Assembly (NCBI GenBank): GCA_002255365.1
Contig: NCBI01000014.1
Coordinates: 34,883 to 98,882 of the forward strand
DNA from: Chromatiales bacterium 21-64-14
GTDB taxonomy: Bacteria; Pseudomonadota; Gammaproteobacteria; 21-64-14
Reading direction: 5' to 3'
Length of the DNA stretch: 64,000 nucleotides
Below the pieces are notes generated by a model. That model made no database searches, had not been told where the DNA came from, and saw only the letters and a list, made by a program, of their open reading frames with translations. Positions 28,957 through 38,166 of this stretch are shown piece by piece. How positions within the stretch are numbered: position 1 is the stretch's first letter; each line of letters starts with the position of its first letter. The translations under genes were made by a program, and so were the position numbers.

Positions 28957-29404
28957 GTGTCACCCCACGCTGGGTTGGGGTTGTTCCTGTCCCTTTGGCT
29001 GGCTGGCTGGCTGGCGGGCGCCGCGCCGGACCGCGGCGAGCCGGGGGATGTGCCGGTTCCCGCAAGGACCCCTCCTTTCTGCAGCCACCCTACCACCTCA
29101 CGGGGGCGGCGCGCGGCGGCTGCTCCTCGTGTTGTTCGAACCGGGCCAGTGCCGCGCCTGCGACGATATGCACGAGGACGTGTTCCCGCGCCCGGCCACA
29201 CGGGTCCTGCTGGCGCGCTTCGACGTGGTGCTGTTGGGTATGTGGTCGAAGACGCCGGTGCAGGCCCCGGACGGACGCACCCGCGGGGCTGCGTCCTGGG
29301 CCCGGGAGCTGGGGATCGCGTATGCCCCAACCCTGGTGTCCTTCGATGTGCGCGGTCGTGAAGTCTTCCGCGCGGAGGCGTACCTGAAGGCGTTTCATCT
29401 GTAG
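28957..29404 (+). pseudogene. SoxW-like periplasmic thioredoxin-fold gene, apparently frameshifted
   Basis: From a possible GTG at 28957 one frame reads a signal peptide (VSPHAGLGLFLSLWLAGWLA then GAAPDRGE). The thioredoxin core lies in another frame, open from 29048 to the TAG at 29404: RRLLLVLFEPGQCRACDDMH with the CxxC pair, FDVVLLGMWSKTPVQAPDGR, then ARELGIAYAPTLVSFD with the cis-Pro site. The switch falls around 29060-29110. Such proteins reduce or oxidise periplasmic thiols, and SoxW types accompany sulfur oxidation. If the true start is in the 29048 frame the product lacks export, so a frameshift (or a sequencing error) is the simpler reading. Confidence 0.55.
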
Positions 29405-29627
29405 TCCGCCGGCGACCACGTGGCCGCCGGCGCGTACCGGACCGAGCCGAATTTCCAGCGTTATATCCGCGCGCGCCGATGCCCGGCGCGCGCGGGGTGT
29501 CGCGGTGGAATTGATGAAGTGAGGTGGCGGCCGGGACGGCCCCCACCGGTGCCGGTTTGGGGTATCATGCGGCCGCGGGCCCCGCTGCCGGGGTCGAAAC
29601 CCGATCGAGCGGGTACGGAGGCCGCGG

Positions 29628-30131
29628 ATGCGGAGGCTAGAGGCCGGAATCGAGTCCCTGTTGTTCAGGAGCCGGTGGCTGTTGGCGCCCTTCTATCTGG
29701 GGCTGGCGCTGGCGGTGTTGATGCTGCTGGTGAAGTTTGTCCAGGAGCTGCTGCATTTCGTGCCCAGCGTGGTGAGCAGCAGTGAGAAGGACGTGATTCT
29801 GTCCATCCTTACGCTGGTGGACATGTCGCTGGTGGCGAACCTTCTTATGATTGTGATCTTCAGCGGCTATGAGAACTTCGTGTCGAAGATCGATACCGCC
29901 GGTCACGTGGACCGGCCCGACTGGATGGGCAAGGTTTCGTTCTCCGGCCTCAAACTCAAGCTGTTCGGCTCATTGGTGGCCATCTCCGGTATCGAGCTGT
30001 TGAAGGTGTTCATGAACAGTGCGGAGGCCGACGATCGGCAGCTGGCCTGGAAGGTCGGCATCCACCTCACGTTCGTGGTCTCGGGTGTCCTGTTCGCCCT
30101 CATGGACCGGCTTGCCGGGGACCACCCGTGA
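29628..30131 (+). CDS. UPF0114 (YqhA) family membrane protein
   Basis: Predicted 167-aa inner-membrane protein with three to four hydrophobic helices. It opens with LEAGIESLLFRSRWLLAPFY and contains LVDMSLVANLLMIVIFSGYE, NFVSKID and LKLKLFGSLVAISGIELLK, all characteristic of the family. Function unknown. ATG at 29628 follows GGAGGCCGCGG. Downstream yciK starts 53 bases later on the same strand. Confidence 0.93.
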   Translation: MRRLEAGIESLLFRSRWLLAPFYLGLALAVLMLLVKFVQELLHFVPSVVSSSEKDVILSILTLVDMSLVANLLMIVIFSGYENFVSKIDTAGHVDRPDWMGKVSFSGLKLKLFGSLVAISGIELLKVFMNSAEADDRQLAWKVGIHLTFVVSGVLFALMDRLAGDHP

Positions 30132-30183
30132 TCTTCCGGGCATGACTGCCGGCCAGGGCCCGCGGCCTGCCGATGGAAACACG

Positions 30184-30930
30184 ATGGAGTCCTTGAAACA
30201 CTATCGTTCGCCGCCGGACCTGTTGGCGCAGCGCGTCATCCTGGTGACCGGTGCGGCGGAGGGGATCGGACGCGCCGCGGCCCGGGCCTACGCGGCCCAC
30301 GGCGCCACGGTGGTGCTGCTGGATAAGGCGGTGGCCCGTCTCGAGACCCTCTACGACGAGATCGAGCAGGCCGGCCATCCCCAGCCTGCGATCTATCCCA
30401 TGGATCTTGCCGGTGCGCAGCCGAACCACTACCGGGAATTGGCGGCGGCGCTACGCAAGCAACTGGGGCGTCTCGACGGGATGCTGCACAATGCCGCGAT
30501 CCTGGGCGTGTTGAGCCCACTGGAGCACTACGATGCGGAGACTTGGTTTCGCGTGATGCAGGTCAACTTGCATGCGCCATTTCTCCTGACCCACGCATGT
30601 ATGCCGCTGCTGCGCGCCGCCCCCGATGGTTCCGTGGTGTTCGTGTCAGACCGGGTGGGCCGCCAGGGCCGGGCCTATTGGGGCGCCTACGGCGCTTCCA
30701 AGTTTGGCCTGGAAGGTCTCATGCAGAGCCTCGCGGACGAGCTCGAGAACGAACGCCACCTGCGGGTCAACAGCGTGGATCCCGGGGTAGTGAATACGCG
30801 CTTGCGGAACCAAGCTTACCCCGGGGAGGATCCGGGGATCCGGGCCGCGCCAGAGTCGGTGGTGCCAGCGTTGCTGTACCTCATAGGGCCGGACAGCCGC
30901 GGGGTCACTGGGCGTGCGTTCGACGCCTAG
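30184..30930 (+). CDS. yciK: YciK-like short-chain dehydrogenase
   Basis: Predicted NAD(P)-dependent oxidoreductase of 248 aa. The Rossmann motif TGAAEGIGRA lies near residue 20, LHNAAILG is the NAG-type motif, and the catalytic Tyr and Lys are in WGAYGASKFG. The opening (HYRSPPDLLAQRVILVTGA) and the end (GVTGRAFDA) match YciK specifically. Substrate unknown. In many gammaproteobacteria yciK lies beside ubiG-gph; here those genes are 3.4 kb downstream on the other strand. Confidence 0.92.
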   Translation: MESLKHYRSPPDLLAQRVILVTGAAEGIGRAAARAYAAHGATVVLLDKAVARLETLYDEIEQAGHPQPAIYPMDLAGAQPNHYRELAAALRKQLGRLDGMLHNAAILGVLSPLEHYDAETWFRVMQVNLHAPFLLTHACMPLLRAAPDGSVVFVSDRVGRQGRAYWGAYGASKFGLEGLMQSLADELENERHLRVNSVDPGVVNTRLRNQAYPGEDPGIRAAPESVVPALLYLIGPDSRGVTGRAFDA

Positions 30931-30954
30931 CCCGGATGGCACTGCGTAGGTCCA

Positions 30955-31270
30955 TAGCGTAAAAAATGGCCGCGGAACCCAACGCTACGCGGTTTCCGTG
31001 TCTGAGTTCAATACGGTTCGGGCGGGCTTCAACGCTAGCCGCCCGGGTAGCCCGGGTGCAGGGCGCAGGCCGGAATCCGGGGATTGCGCCGCGCGGGAAG
31101 GACGGTCCCCGGATTGCGCTGCGCTCCATCCAGGCTACGGGGAACGGCACGCGGGCTATGGGGCCCACGCAGAAAGTCGCGATTCTTCCGTTGCGTGGGT
31201 TGCGTGGGTTGCGTGGGTTGCGTGGCATAACCCAACCCGGATCGGGCTGGTTTCGGCGGCTGGCGTTTAA
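30955..31270. repeat. Dispersed palindromic repeat element, copy 1
   Basis: Starts AAAAAATGGCCGCGGAAC, includes GGTTCGGGCGGGCTTCAACG, and contains facing arms: CCGGAATCCGGGGATTGCGC and, inverted, CCCCGGATTGCGCTGCGCTC continuing CATCCAGGCTACGGGG. The same layout recurs at 36660-36855 and, more degraded, at 54125-54260. The arms can form a long stem. Non-coding; probably a REP/BIME-like or MITE-like family. Confidence 0.65.
31191..31226 (+). repeat. Four tandem 9-mers TTGCGTGGG
   Basis: Four head-to-tail units (last with one change at its end) at the end of dispersed repeat copy 1. Non-coding; a likely slippage site. Confidence 0.9.
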
Positions 31271-31287
31271 GCGCGCGCCATTTAAGG

Positions 31288-32160
31288 TTAGCGGCGGCGC
31301 TGACGCCGGCGTTCACGGCGCGCGATCCGCCCGGCGGCCCACAGCATGCGCAGGGGTGTCAGCTCCACCCGGCGTTCCAGCATCCGGTAGCCGTCGCGCC
31401 GCATTTCCTCCAACAGCATCAGTGACAGGCGTCCCTGGATCACCCCGGGCAACTGGCGCCAGCGATCCACTGCGGGGAGTTTTCCAACGGCGTGTTGCAG
31501 ATGCTGCGCGGCGCGCTCGGTCTGGGTTTCCAGCAACGTCCGGAGGGCCGCGCTGCAGGGGTTGGCCAGCAGTTCGGACTCCTCCAATCCGGCACCGGCC
31601 AGCTCGTCCAGCGGGAGGCCCAAGCGGCCGCGGCGCAGATCCCGCCCCAGGTCGCGCAACCGATCGGTGAGTTGCAGGGCGATCCCCAGATCCCGGGCGT
31701 AGACTGGGGTGCGCGCGTCTTCGTAGCCGAGCACTTCCGCAGCCATCAGGCTCAGGGTGCCGCCGAGGCGGGCACAATGCCGGTGCAGTTGCGGGAAGTC
31801 CCGGTAGCGTGGCGTATCCAGTTCGTCGCGTGCCGCGTTGAACATTTCCTGAAAACGCTCCGGTGCCAGGGGGTGGCGCTGCAGGACCCGGCCCAGGGCG
31901 CGGCTCACCGGATGTTGGCCGCATCCGGATCGGAGTCCATGGACCTCGTGTTCCCACCACGCGAGTTTGGCGCGCGCCACCGTGGGTTCGGTGCATTCTT
32001 CCACCAGCCCCGCCACCTCCCGTCCAAAGGCGTGGACCGCGGTGAGGTCGTCGCGCACCTCGGGTGCCAGGAACCGCAGGCTGTAGTACTCGCGGGAACC
32101 CAAGGGCGCGCCCCGGCCCTGGACGTACGGATCGATGGTGGGGGTGAGGTCCGGCATCAA
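31288..32160 (-). CDS. Squalene/phytoene synthase family protein with altered first Asp motif
   Basis: Predicted 290-aa all-helical prenyl-condensing enzyme relative. SREYYSLRFLAPEVRDDLTA starts the family fold. The second Asp-rich motif is present as LGIALQLTDRLRDLGRDLRR followed by GRLGLP. The first motif (DxxxD, usually in a VDD context) reads AFGREVAGLVEE and lacks the aspartates. Normal head-to-head condensation of prenyl diphosphates is therefore doubtful; it may be a non-catalytic or altered member, as in the NDUFAF6-like branch. No hopanoid or carotenoid genes are adjacent. It lies 149 bases after rmuC on the same strand. Confidence 0.85.
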   Translation of the reverse strand: MMPDLTPTIDPYVQGRGAPLGSREYYSLRFLAPEVRDDLTAVHAFGREVAGLVEECTEPTVARAKLAWWEHEVHGLRSGCGQHPVSRALGRVLQRHPLAPERFQEMFNAARDELDTPRYRDFPQLHRHCARLGGTLSLMAAEVLGYEDARTPVYARDLGIALQLTDRLRDLGRDLRRGRLGLPLDELAGAGLEESELLANPCSAALRTLLETQTERAAQHLQHAVGKLPAVDRWRQLPGVIQGRLSLMLLEEMRRDGYRMLERRVELTPLRMLWAAGRIARRERRRQRRR

Positions 32161-32309
32161 GGTCCGCGTCGCTAGTCCAAATGAGCCGCCGGCGTGTCAA
32201 ATGCCGGCCGTGAGGAGACATGATTCGGTGTGGATCGAAGTGCGGCGCGGGCGGGCCGCATGGATTTATCGTGTGCTCCCCGGTTTACCACAGAAGCGGT
32301 CTACCGCCT

Positions 32310-33602
32310 TCATGAATCACCAGGACTGGGGGGCTCGTCACCACCCGTGGCCAAGGAGCGGACGGTTTTTTCCAGGGGTTCCGGTGTGTCCAGGCCCGGG
32401 CGTTCCTGAATGCCCATTTCGGTGAAGCGCCGGGCACTCGGCGTCAACTGGCGCTCGAAGGAGCCCACCGTCCGGTTGTACTGCTCGACGCTGCTGCCGA
32501 GGTGGCGTCCGAGCTTCGCCAAGTGTTCCGAGAATCGCCCCAGGCGTTCATAGAGTTGCTCACCCAGCGCGCGGATCTGTTCGGCGTTTTCCGCCAGGGT
32601 TTCCTGGCGCCAGCCATAGGCAACTGCCCGCAGCAGGGCCACCAAACTGGTGGGGGTGGCCACCACCACCCGCTGGCGCAACGCCTCTTCGATCAGCCCC
32701 GGGTCCTGGTCCAACGCGGCACTCAGAAACTGTTCCCCGGGCATGAACAGGACCACGAAGTCCGGGCTCTTTGGGAATTGGCTCCAGTAGGACTTGGCCG
32801 CGAGTTCCCGGATGCGTTCGCGCACCTTGCGGGCGTGGTGTTCCAGGAACAGCTTGCGCTGTGCGTCATCCTCGGCCTCCACCGCGCTCAGGTAGGCGTC
32901 CAAAGGGGTCTTCACATCCACCACGATCTCCCGGCCGTTGGGCAGACGCACCACCATGTCGGGGCGCAGCGCACCGTCTTCCGTGGCGCGGTGCTCCTGG
33001 GGATAGAAGTCGCAGTACTCCACCATGCCGGCCAGTTCCGCGAGCCGCTTGAGGGTCATTTCTCCCCACTGACCCCGAACCTCCGGGCGGCGCAGTGCCT
33101 TGACTAAATTGCGGGTCTCCGATTGAAGCTGCTGCTGGGTCTGGGCCATGGTTTCCAGGTAGCGGGAGAGCGATCCGTAGGCCTTCTGGCGCTCCTGTTC
33201 CATGAGCTGGATCTGGCGTTCGGTCTTCTCCAGGGTCTCGCGGATGGGCTTGACCAGGCCTTCGATATTCTTTTCTTTTTTTTCCAGTTCGGATGCGGCC
33301 TGAATCTGGAACTGCTTGAGGTTTTCGCGCGCCAGGCGCAGGAACTCCTCGTTGTTGGTGCGCAAGGCCTGACCGGACAGTGCGGCGAAAGTCTCCGCCA
33401 GCTGTTCCCGCGCCTGCTGCAGGGCGGCGAGCTTCTCCTCCCCGGCGCGATGTTCCACCTCCACGCGCGTAGCGAGCCGTGCGTTCTCCTCGCGCAGGCC
33501 CGCGGTGCGCCGCGCCTGCAGAAGCAGGCCGGCCAGCAGGCCGGCGCCGCCCGCCAGCAGGGCAACCAGCCACAACAGAGTGACACCACCGGCTCCGGTC
33601 AT
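32310..33602 (-). CDS. rmuC: DNA recombination protein RmuC
   Basis: Predicted 430-aa membrane-anchored protein. An N-terminal helix (LLWLVALLAGGAGLLAGLLL) precedes a long coiled coil (about 35-160). The RmuC domain has RGQWGEMTLKRLAELAGM, a nuclease-like core MVVRLPNGREIVVDVKTPLD and PDFVVLFMPGEQFL. RmuC limits recombination at inverted repeats, probably as a nuclease. I chose the ATG at 33602; a TTG nine codons upstream abuts the gph stop. Confidence 0.95.
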   Translation of the reverse strand: MTGAGGVTLLWLVALLAGGAGLLAGLLLQARRTAGLREENARLATRVEVEHRAGEEKLAALQQAREQLAETFAALSGQALRTNNEEFLRLARENLKQFQIQAASELEKKEKNIEGLVKPIRETLEKTERQIQLMEQERQKAYGSLSRYLETMAQTQQQLQSETRNLVKALRRPEVRGQWGEMTLKRLAELAGMVEYCDFYPQEHRATEDGALRPDMVVRLPNGREIVVDVKTPLDAYLSAVEAEDDAQRKLFLEHHARKVRERIRELAAKSYWSQFPKSPDFVVLFMPGEQFLSAALDQDPGLIEEALRQRVVVATPTSLVALLRAVAYGWRQETLAENAEQIRALGEQLYERLGRFSEHLAKLGRHLGSSVEQYNRTVGSFERQLTPSARRFTEMGIQERPGLDTPEPLEKTVRSLATGGDEPPSPGDS

Positions 33603-33629
33603 GGCGATTTCCGGCGCCGCGGCGTGCAA

Positions 33630-34361
33630 TCAAACAGGTTCTGCATCATCGGCACAGCCCTCGTGGGCGATCCAATCCAGCAGGTCGGCGGGGTGTTCCA
33701 CCATGCCGTCGGCGCCCCACGATTCCGGACCGTCCTCGTCTCCGAGATAGCCGAACAGCGCGACCAGGGTTTTCATTCCGGCGCGTTGACCGGCCTCGAT
33801 GTCACGCTTGGCATCACCGACGTAGAGACAGCGTTGCGGTGGGTGGCCGGCGACCTTGCAGGCGTGATATAGGGGTTCGGGATGGGGCTTGCGGTTCTGG
33901 GTGGTGTCGCCGCTTACCACGCAGGCGGCGCGTTCCCATAGTCCGAGTTGTTGCAGCAGCGGGTCGGTGAGCCATGCAGGCTTGTTGGTGACCACGCCCC
34001 ATTGGATCCGCGCCGATTCCAATGTCGACAGCACTTCGTCCATACCCGGGAATACCCGGGTATCGCGCACCAGGTTGTCCCGGTACAGCGCCAGAAAACG
34101 CTGACGCAGGTCTTCGAAATCCGGGTCCTGGGGCGCGCGTTGGAACGCGTAGCGGATCAGGCCAGCGCTGCCGTTGGAGACCAGCGGACGGATGCGCTCG
34201 AAGGGCAAGCAGGGGCGGTGGCGTTCCTCCAGCAGCCGGTTCAGGGCATAGGCCATGTCGGGCGCGGTATCCAGCAGCGTGCCATCGAGGTCGAAGAGAA
34301 CGGTGCGTACCGGCCAGCGGGTGGGATCGGCCGAACCCAGCGCGCGGCGCTCAGCCTTCAT
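33630..34361 (-). CDS. gph: Phosphoglycolate phosphatase (HAD family)
   Basis: Predicted 243-aa HAD hydrolase removing phosphate from 2-phosphoglycolate. The nucleophile motif [15 protein letters not shown] is at about residues 20-34, motif II is VVTNKP, the lysine of motif III is in NRKPHPEPL, and motif IV is [12 protein letters not shown]. Subclass I cap. The ATG overlaps the end of ubiG by 11 bases, the usual ubiG-gph pairing. Other HAD substrates cannot be excluded. Confidence 0.93.
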   Translation of the reverse strand: MKAERRALGSADPTRWPVRTVLFDLDGTLLDTAPDMAYALNRLLEERHRPCLPFERIRPLVSNGSAGLIRYAFQRAPQDPDFEDLRQRFLALYRDNLVRDTRVFPGMDEVLSTLESARIQWGVVTNKPAWLTDPLLQQLGLWERAACVVSGDTTQNRKPHPEPLYHACKVAGHPPQRCLYVGDAKRDIEAGQRAGMKTLVALFGYLGDEDGPESWGADGMVEHPADLLDWIAHEGCADDAEPV

Positions 34362-35082
34362 GCGCGCCCCCCGGAAGCCGGCCGTGGACGAGATAGTTAA
34401 CGTCGATACCGGCGCCCAGACGGTAGCTGCCGGCAATCGGGTTGTAGTGCAGGCCGGTCAATTCCGCCAGGCTCAGGCCGGCGCGGCGCATCCAGGTCTC
34501 CAGTTCCGAGGGGCGGATGAACTTCTGGTAGTCGTGGGTGCCCTTGGGTATCAAGCCCAGCAGATATTCGGCGCCCAGCACCGCGAACAGATACGACTTG
34601 GGGTTGCGGTTCAGCGTGGATAGGAAGATGTGGCCGCCGGGGCGCAGCAGGGTCGCGCAGGCGTGGACCACCGAGGCGGGGTCCGGGACGTGCTCCAGCA
34701 TCTCCAAACAGGTCACGATGTCGAACATCCCCGGCGCCTCCTGGGCGAACTGCTCCACGGTGGTTTGCCGGTAGCTCACCTGCTGACCTGATTCCAGCAG
34801 GTGCAGGCGCGCCACCGACAACAGCGCCTCGCTCATGTCGATGCCGGTGACCTGCGCGCCCTGGCCGGCCATCGCCTCGGTGAGCAGCCCGCCGCCGCAG
34901 CCCACATCCAGCACCCGTTGGTTTGCCAGCGGCGCGCGTCGCCGGATGAAGTCCAGGCGCAAGGGGTTGATATGGTGCAGGGTGCGGAATGTTCCGTCGG
35001 GGTCCCACCAGCGCGACGCCAGGGCATCGAAGTGGGCGAGTTCCTGGGGATCGATGTTCGGTTCAGGGACGCTCATGGACAT
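34351..35082 (-). CDS. ubiG: Ubiquinone biosynthesis O-methyltransferase UbiG
   Basis: Performs both O-methylations of ubiquinone synthesis with SAM; 243 aa. It opens with [20 protein letters not shown] and [12 protein letters not shown], typical of UbiG. SAM motif I is [16 protein letters not shown], with [16 protein letters not shown] and [15 protein letters not shown]. Presence of ubiquinone synthesis fits an SQR that delivers electrons to quinone. Upstream lies mtaD on the same strand with a gap of about 100 bases. Confidence 0.97.
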   Translation of the reverse strand: MSMSVPEPNIDPQELAHFDALASRWWDPDGTFRTLHHINPLRLDFIRRRAPLANQRVLDVGCGGGLLTEAMAGQGAQVTGIDMSEALLSVARLHLLESGQQVSYRQTTVEQFAQEAPGMFDIVTCLEMLEHVPDPASVVHACATLLRPGGHIFLSTLNRNPKSYLFAVLGAEYLLGLIPKGTHDYQKFIRPSELETWMRRAGLSLAELTGLHYNPIAGSYRLGAGIDVNYLVHGRLPGGAHEG

Positions 35083-35185
35083 GGCCTGCGGATCGGATGT
35101 GCGGGGCCGGCGCGCCGATCGCGTCGCGCGCGCGGGTCCCGCCGGAAACCCAGCCAGTATACACGCGGGGCCCGCGTTCGTGCCG

Positions 35186-36511
35186 CTACTGCGCGTCTGG
35201 CGCTGCTATCCGATCCCGCCAGCGGCGCGCCTTGTCGCGGATCTCGGCGGCGTCCAGGGTGGTGAGGACACGGTTCTTGAGCAGTTGGCGGCCTGCTACC
35301 CACACGTCGGTGATTTGATGGCGCGCGGCGGCATAGACCAGTTGCGATACCGGGTGGTACACCGGCTCGGTCTCCAGTTCGCCCAGGTGCACCGCGGTGA
35401 TGTCGGCGGCCTTGCCCGGTTCCAGGGAACCGATCTGTTCACCCAGGCCGAGGGCCCGCGCGCCGTTCAGGGTGGCCATGCGCAGCGCCAGCGCTGCCGG
35501 TACGGCAGCGGCATTGCCGGCCACCGCCTTGGCTACCAGCGCGGCGGTGCGCATCTCGCCGAGCAGATCCAGATCGTTGTTGCTGGCCGCCCCGTCGGTT
35601 CCCAATGCCACGTTGACGCCCGCCCGGGTGAGGCGGTCCGCCGGGCAGTAGCCGCTCGCCAGTTTGAGGTTGGACTCCGGACAATGCACCACATGGGCGC
35701 CCGCCAGCGCCACAGATTCGATTTCCGTGTCGGTGAGTTGCGTCATGTGTACCGCCAGCAGCGCCGGTGACACCAGGCCCAGGCCGCGCAGCCGCTCCAG
35801 CGGGCGTACGCCGAAGCGCTCCATGCTTTGCCGGATCTCGTCATCGGTCTCATGCACGTGCATGTGCACCGGGACCTCCAACTCGTCGGCCAGCACGCGG
35901 ATTCGGGCGAGAGCGGGATCCGACACGCTGTAGGGCGCATGGGGCGCGAAGGCGGTGCGGATCAGAGGGTCGTTGCGAAACTCATCGTGGAGCGCCAGGC
36001 CCTTCTCCAGGTATTGCTCCCATCCCGATGCCCAGGCGCTGGGAAAGTCGATGACGATCATTCCGACACAGGCGCGCATACCGCAGGCCGACGCTTGGCG
36101 GGCGGTCACCTCCGGAAAGAAATACATGTCGTTGAAACACGTAGTACCGCCGCGCAGCATCTCGGCGAACGCCAGCCGCGCGCCGTCGTGGGTGAACTCG
36201 GCGCCGACCCAGCGCGACTCCGCGGGCCAGATGTGTTCCGTGAGCCAGGTCATCAGAGGCATGTCGTCAGCCAGCCCCCGCAGCAGGGACATGGCCGCAT
36301 GGGTGTGGGCGTTGACCAGGCCCGGGATCAGGGCGTGGTCGGCAAGCTCGTGAACCTGAGCGGCGCGGTAGCGCGCCCGCGCGGCGGCCTGCGGCAGCAG
36401 GTTGAGGATCCGTCCCTGGTGTACCGCCAGCGCATAGTGGTCGTGGACCACCCCGGCGGGTTCCACCGGGATCACCCAGCGTGCCTGGATCAGCGTGTCG
36501 ATTTCTTCCAT
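35186..36511 (-). CDS. mtaD: 5-methylthioadenosine/S-adenosylhomocysteine deaminase (TRZ/ATZ family)
   Basis: Predicted 441-aa amidohydrolase converting MTA to methylthioinosine and/or SAH to SIH. Metal ligands are visible in [13 protein letters not shown], in HVHETDDE and in [13 protein letters not shown], plus LLAVHMTQL. Its neighbour in the divergent direction is mtnA, and ubiG (an SAH producer) is downstream, both consistent with recycling of SAM by-products. Substrate preference between MTA and SAH is open. Confidence 0.92.
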   Translation of the reverse strand: MEEIDTLIQARWVIPVEPAGVVHDHYALAVHQGRILNLLPQAAARARYRAAQVHELADHALIPGLVNAHTHAAMSLLRGLADDMPLMTWLTEHIWPAESRWVGAEFTHDGARLAFAEMLRGGTTCFNDMYFFPEVTARQASACGMRACVGMIVIDFPSAWASGWEQYLEKGLALHDEFRNDPLIRTAFAPHAPYSVSDPALARIRVLADELEVPVHMHVHETDDEIRQSMERFGVRPLERLRGLGLVSPALLAVHMTQLTDTEIESVALAGAHVVHCPESNLKLASGYCPADRLTRAGVNVALGTDGAASNNDLDLLGEMRTAALVAKAVAGNAAAVPAALALRMATLNGARALGLGEQIGSLEPGKAADITAVHLGELETEPVYHPVSQLVYAAARHQITDVWVAGRQLLKNRVLTTLDAAEIRDKARRWRDRIAAPDAQ

Positions 36512-36654
36512 GGCCGGAATCCGCCTCCCGGTGTGACCGGCGCGTAGTATACCAATATGAACCCAAGGATACCGGCGACGGCCCCCGCCGTTTCGTTATG
36601 GGCCGATGCGGTCGATGGCACCAGCCCGCATGACACTTCACTTCGTGCTGGTAT

Positions 36655-36870
36655 CGTAGAAAAATGGCGACGGCGCGCGCGGATCAAGGCGCGGCTTTTC
36701 CGTGGCGGGACGCAACGCGGTTCGGGCCGGCGTTAACGCCTGGTGCTCGGGTAGCCTGGATGGAGCGCAGCGCAACCCGGGGACCGCGCCTACCGGCGCG
36801 TCGCAATCCCCAGATTCCGGCCTGCGCTCCATCCGGGCGACGGGGAACGCCATAGGGTGCCGGCGGGTCC
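36655..36870. repeat. Dispersed palindromic repeat element, copy 2
   Basis: Contains GGTTCGGGCCGGCGTTAACG, then GGTAGCCTGGATGGAGCGCA continuing GCGCAACCCGGGG, a spacer, and the inverted arm CGCAATCCCCAGATTCCGGC with CTGCGCTCCATCCGGGC. It closes ACGGGGAACGCCA, as copy 1 closes ACGGGGAACGGCA. It lies in the mtaD-mtnA divergent region, which otherwise (36512-36952) shows no gene. Confidence 0.7.
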
Positions 36871-36952
36871 GCCGATGGATGGGGCTTTCGTGTATCATGC
36901 CCGTGGATCCGGGCTCGGCCGCCGGCGCGGCGGGCCGCAAGGGGCGTCAGAG

Positions 36953-38014
36953 ATGAACGACCGTTTCGACACCGTGCGCGCGGTGGAATGGCACGATGGC
37001 CGGCTGCGGCTGCTGGACCAGCGGGTGCTGCCGGGGCGTACCGAGCACCTGGAACTGACCGACGCCGCGGGCGTTGCCTGGGCGATTCACGAAATGGTGG
37101 TGCGCGGGGCGCCGGCTATTGGCATCACCGCGGCCTACGGCGTGGTACTGGCGGCCGCCGCGCGTTGGGCGCAGGCCGGGCCGGACTGGACCGAGGCGTT
37201 GCGCGAAGACCTCGCAGCCCTGGCGGCGGCGCGTCCCACCGCTGTGAATCTGGCCTGGGCCCTGGAACGTATGGGGCGGCGCATCGCGGCCCTGGCGCCC
37301 GGCGATCCGACCCCAGACTTGCTGACCGAGGCACGGGCGATCCATCAGGAGGATATCGCCGCCAACCGCCGCATGGGCGAACTCGGCGCCGCGCAGATTC
37401 AGGGTCCGTGCGGTGTGTTGACCCATTGCAATACCGGTTCGCTGGCCACGGGCGGATACGGGACCGCGCTGGGGGTGATCCGCAGTGCCTACCGGGCCGG
37501 CAAACTGCAGCAGGTCTATGCTGACGAGACGCGCCCGTGGCTGCAAGGCGCGCGGTTGACCGCATGGGAACTGCTCGCGGACCGCATCCCGGTGACCATA
37601 CTCGTGGACGGCGCCGCCGCCCACCTGATGCGTTCCGGTAAGGTGCAGTGGCTCATCGTGGGCGCCGACCGGGTGGCGGCCAACGGGGACGTGGCGAACA
37701 AGATCGGCACCTATTCCGCCGCGATCGCCGCCCGCTACCATGGGGTACGGTTCATGGTGGTGGCCCCAAGTTCCACGCTGGACCTGGAAACCCCGGACGG
37801 CGCCGCGATTCCCATCGAACAACGCGCGCCCCGGGAGGTGCTGAATCTGGCCGGGCAGCCGGTGGCCCCGGAGGGCGTGGACGCATGGAATCCGGCGTTC
37901 GACGTCACGCCCGCCGAACTGGTGGACGTGCTGGTGACGGAGAAGGGTGTAGTGCACCGTCCGGACCGGGGCCAGATCGAGGCGCTGCTCAAGACATACC
38001 CGGCGAACGTCTGA
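36953..38014 (+). CDS. mtnA: S-methyl-5-thioribose-1-phosphate isomerase
   Basis: Methionine salvage isomerase (MTR-1-P to MTRu-1-P), 353 aa, of the eIF2B-like fold. ALTDAAGV-type opening and [15 protein letters not shown]; catalytic Cys in [15 protein letters not shown]; catalytic Asp in [18 protein letters not shown]; phosphate-binding [15 protein letters not shown]. The in-frame stretch upstream of the ATG shows no similarity. Divergent from mtaD; gyrA follows 152 bases downstream. Confidence 0.96.
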   Translation: MNDRFDTVRAVEWHDGRLRLLDQRVLPGRTEHLELTDAAGVAWAIHEMVVRGAPAIGITAAYGVVLAAAARWAQAGPDWTEALREDLAALAAARPTAVNLAWALERMGRRIAALAPGDPTPDLLTEARAIHQEDIAANRRMGELGAAQIQGPCGVLTHCNTGSLATGGYGTALGVIRSAYRAGKLQQVYADETRPWLQGARLTAWELLADRIPVTILVDGAAAHLMRSGKVQWLIVGADRVAANGDVANKIGTYSAAIAARYHGVRFMVVAPSSTLDLETPDGAAIPIEQRAPREVLNLAGQPVAPEGVDAWNPAFDVTPAELVDVLVTEKGVVHRPDRGQIEALLKTYPANV

Positions 38015-38166
38015 TCGGCGGGTAGCCGTGCGGATGCCACCCGGCGTGACCCTATGGTATTATGGCCTCTTCAAGAATGGCGTAAGGTACTGGAACGCCA
38101 TCCGGGCGGTTTAAACCCGGATTTTACTCAATCACGTAACCCGAGCAACGGCATCGTTCCCACCGA

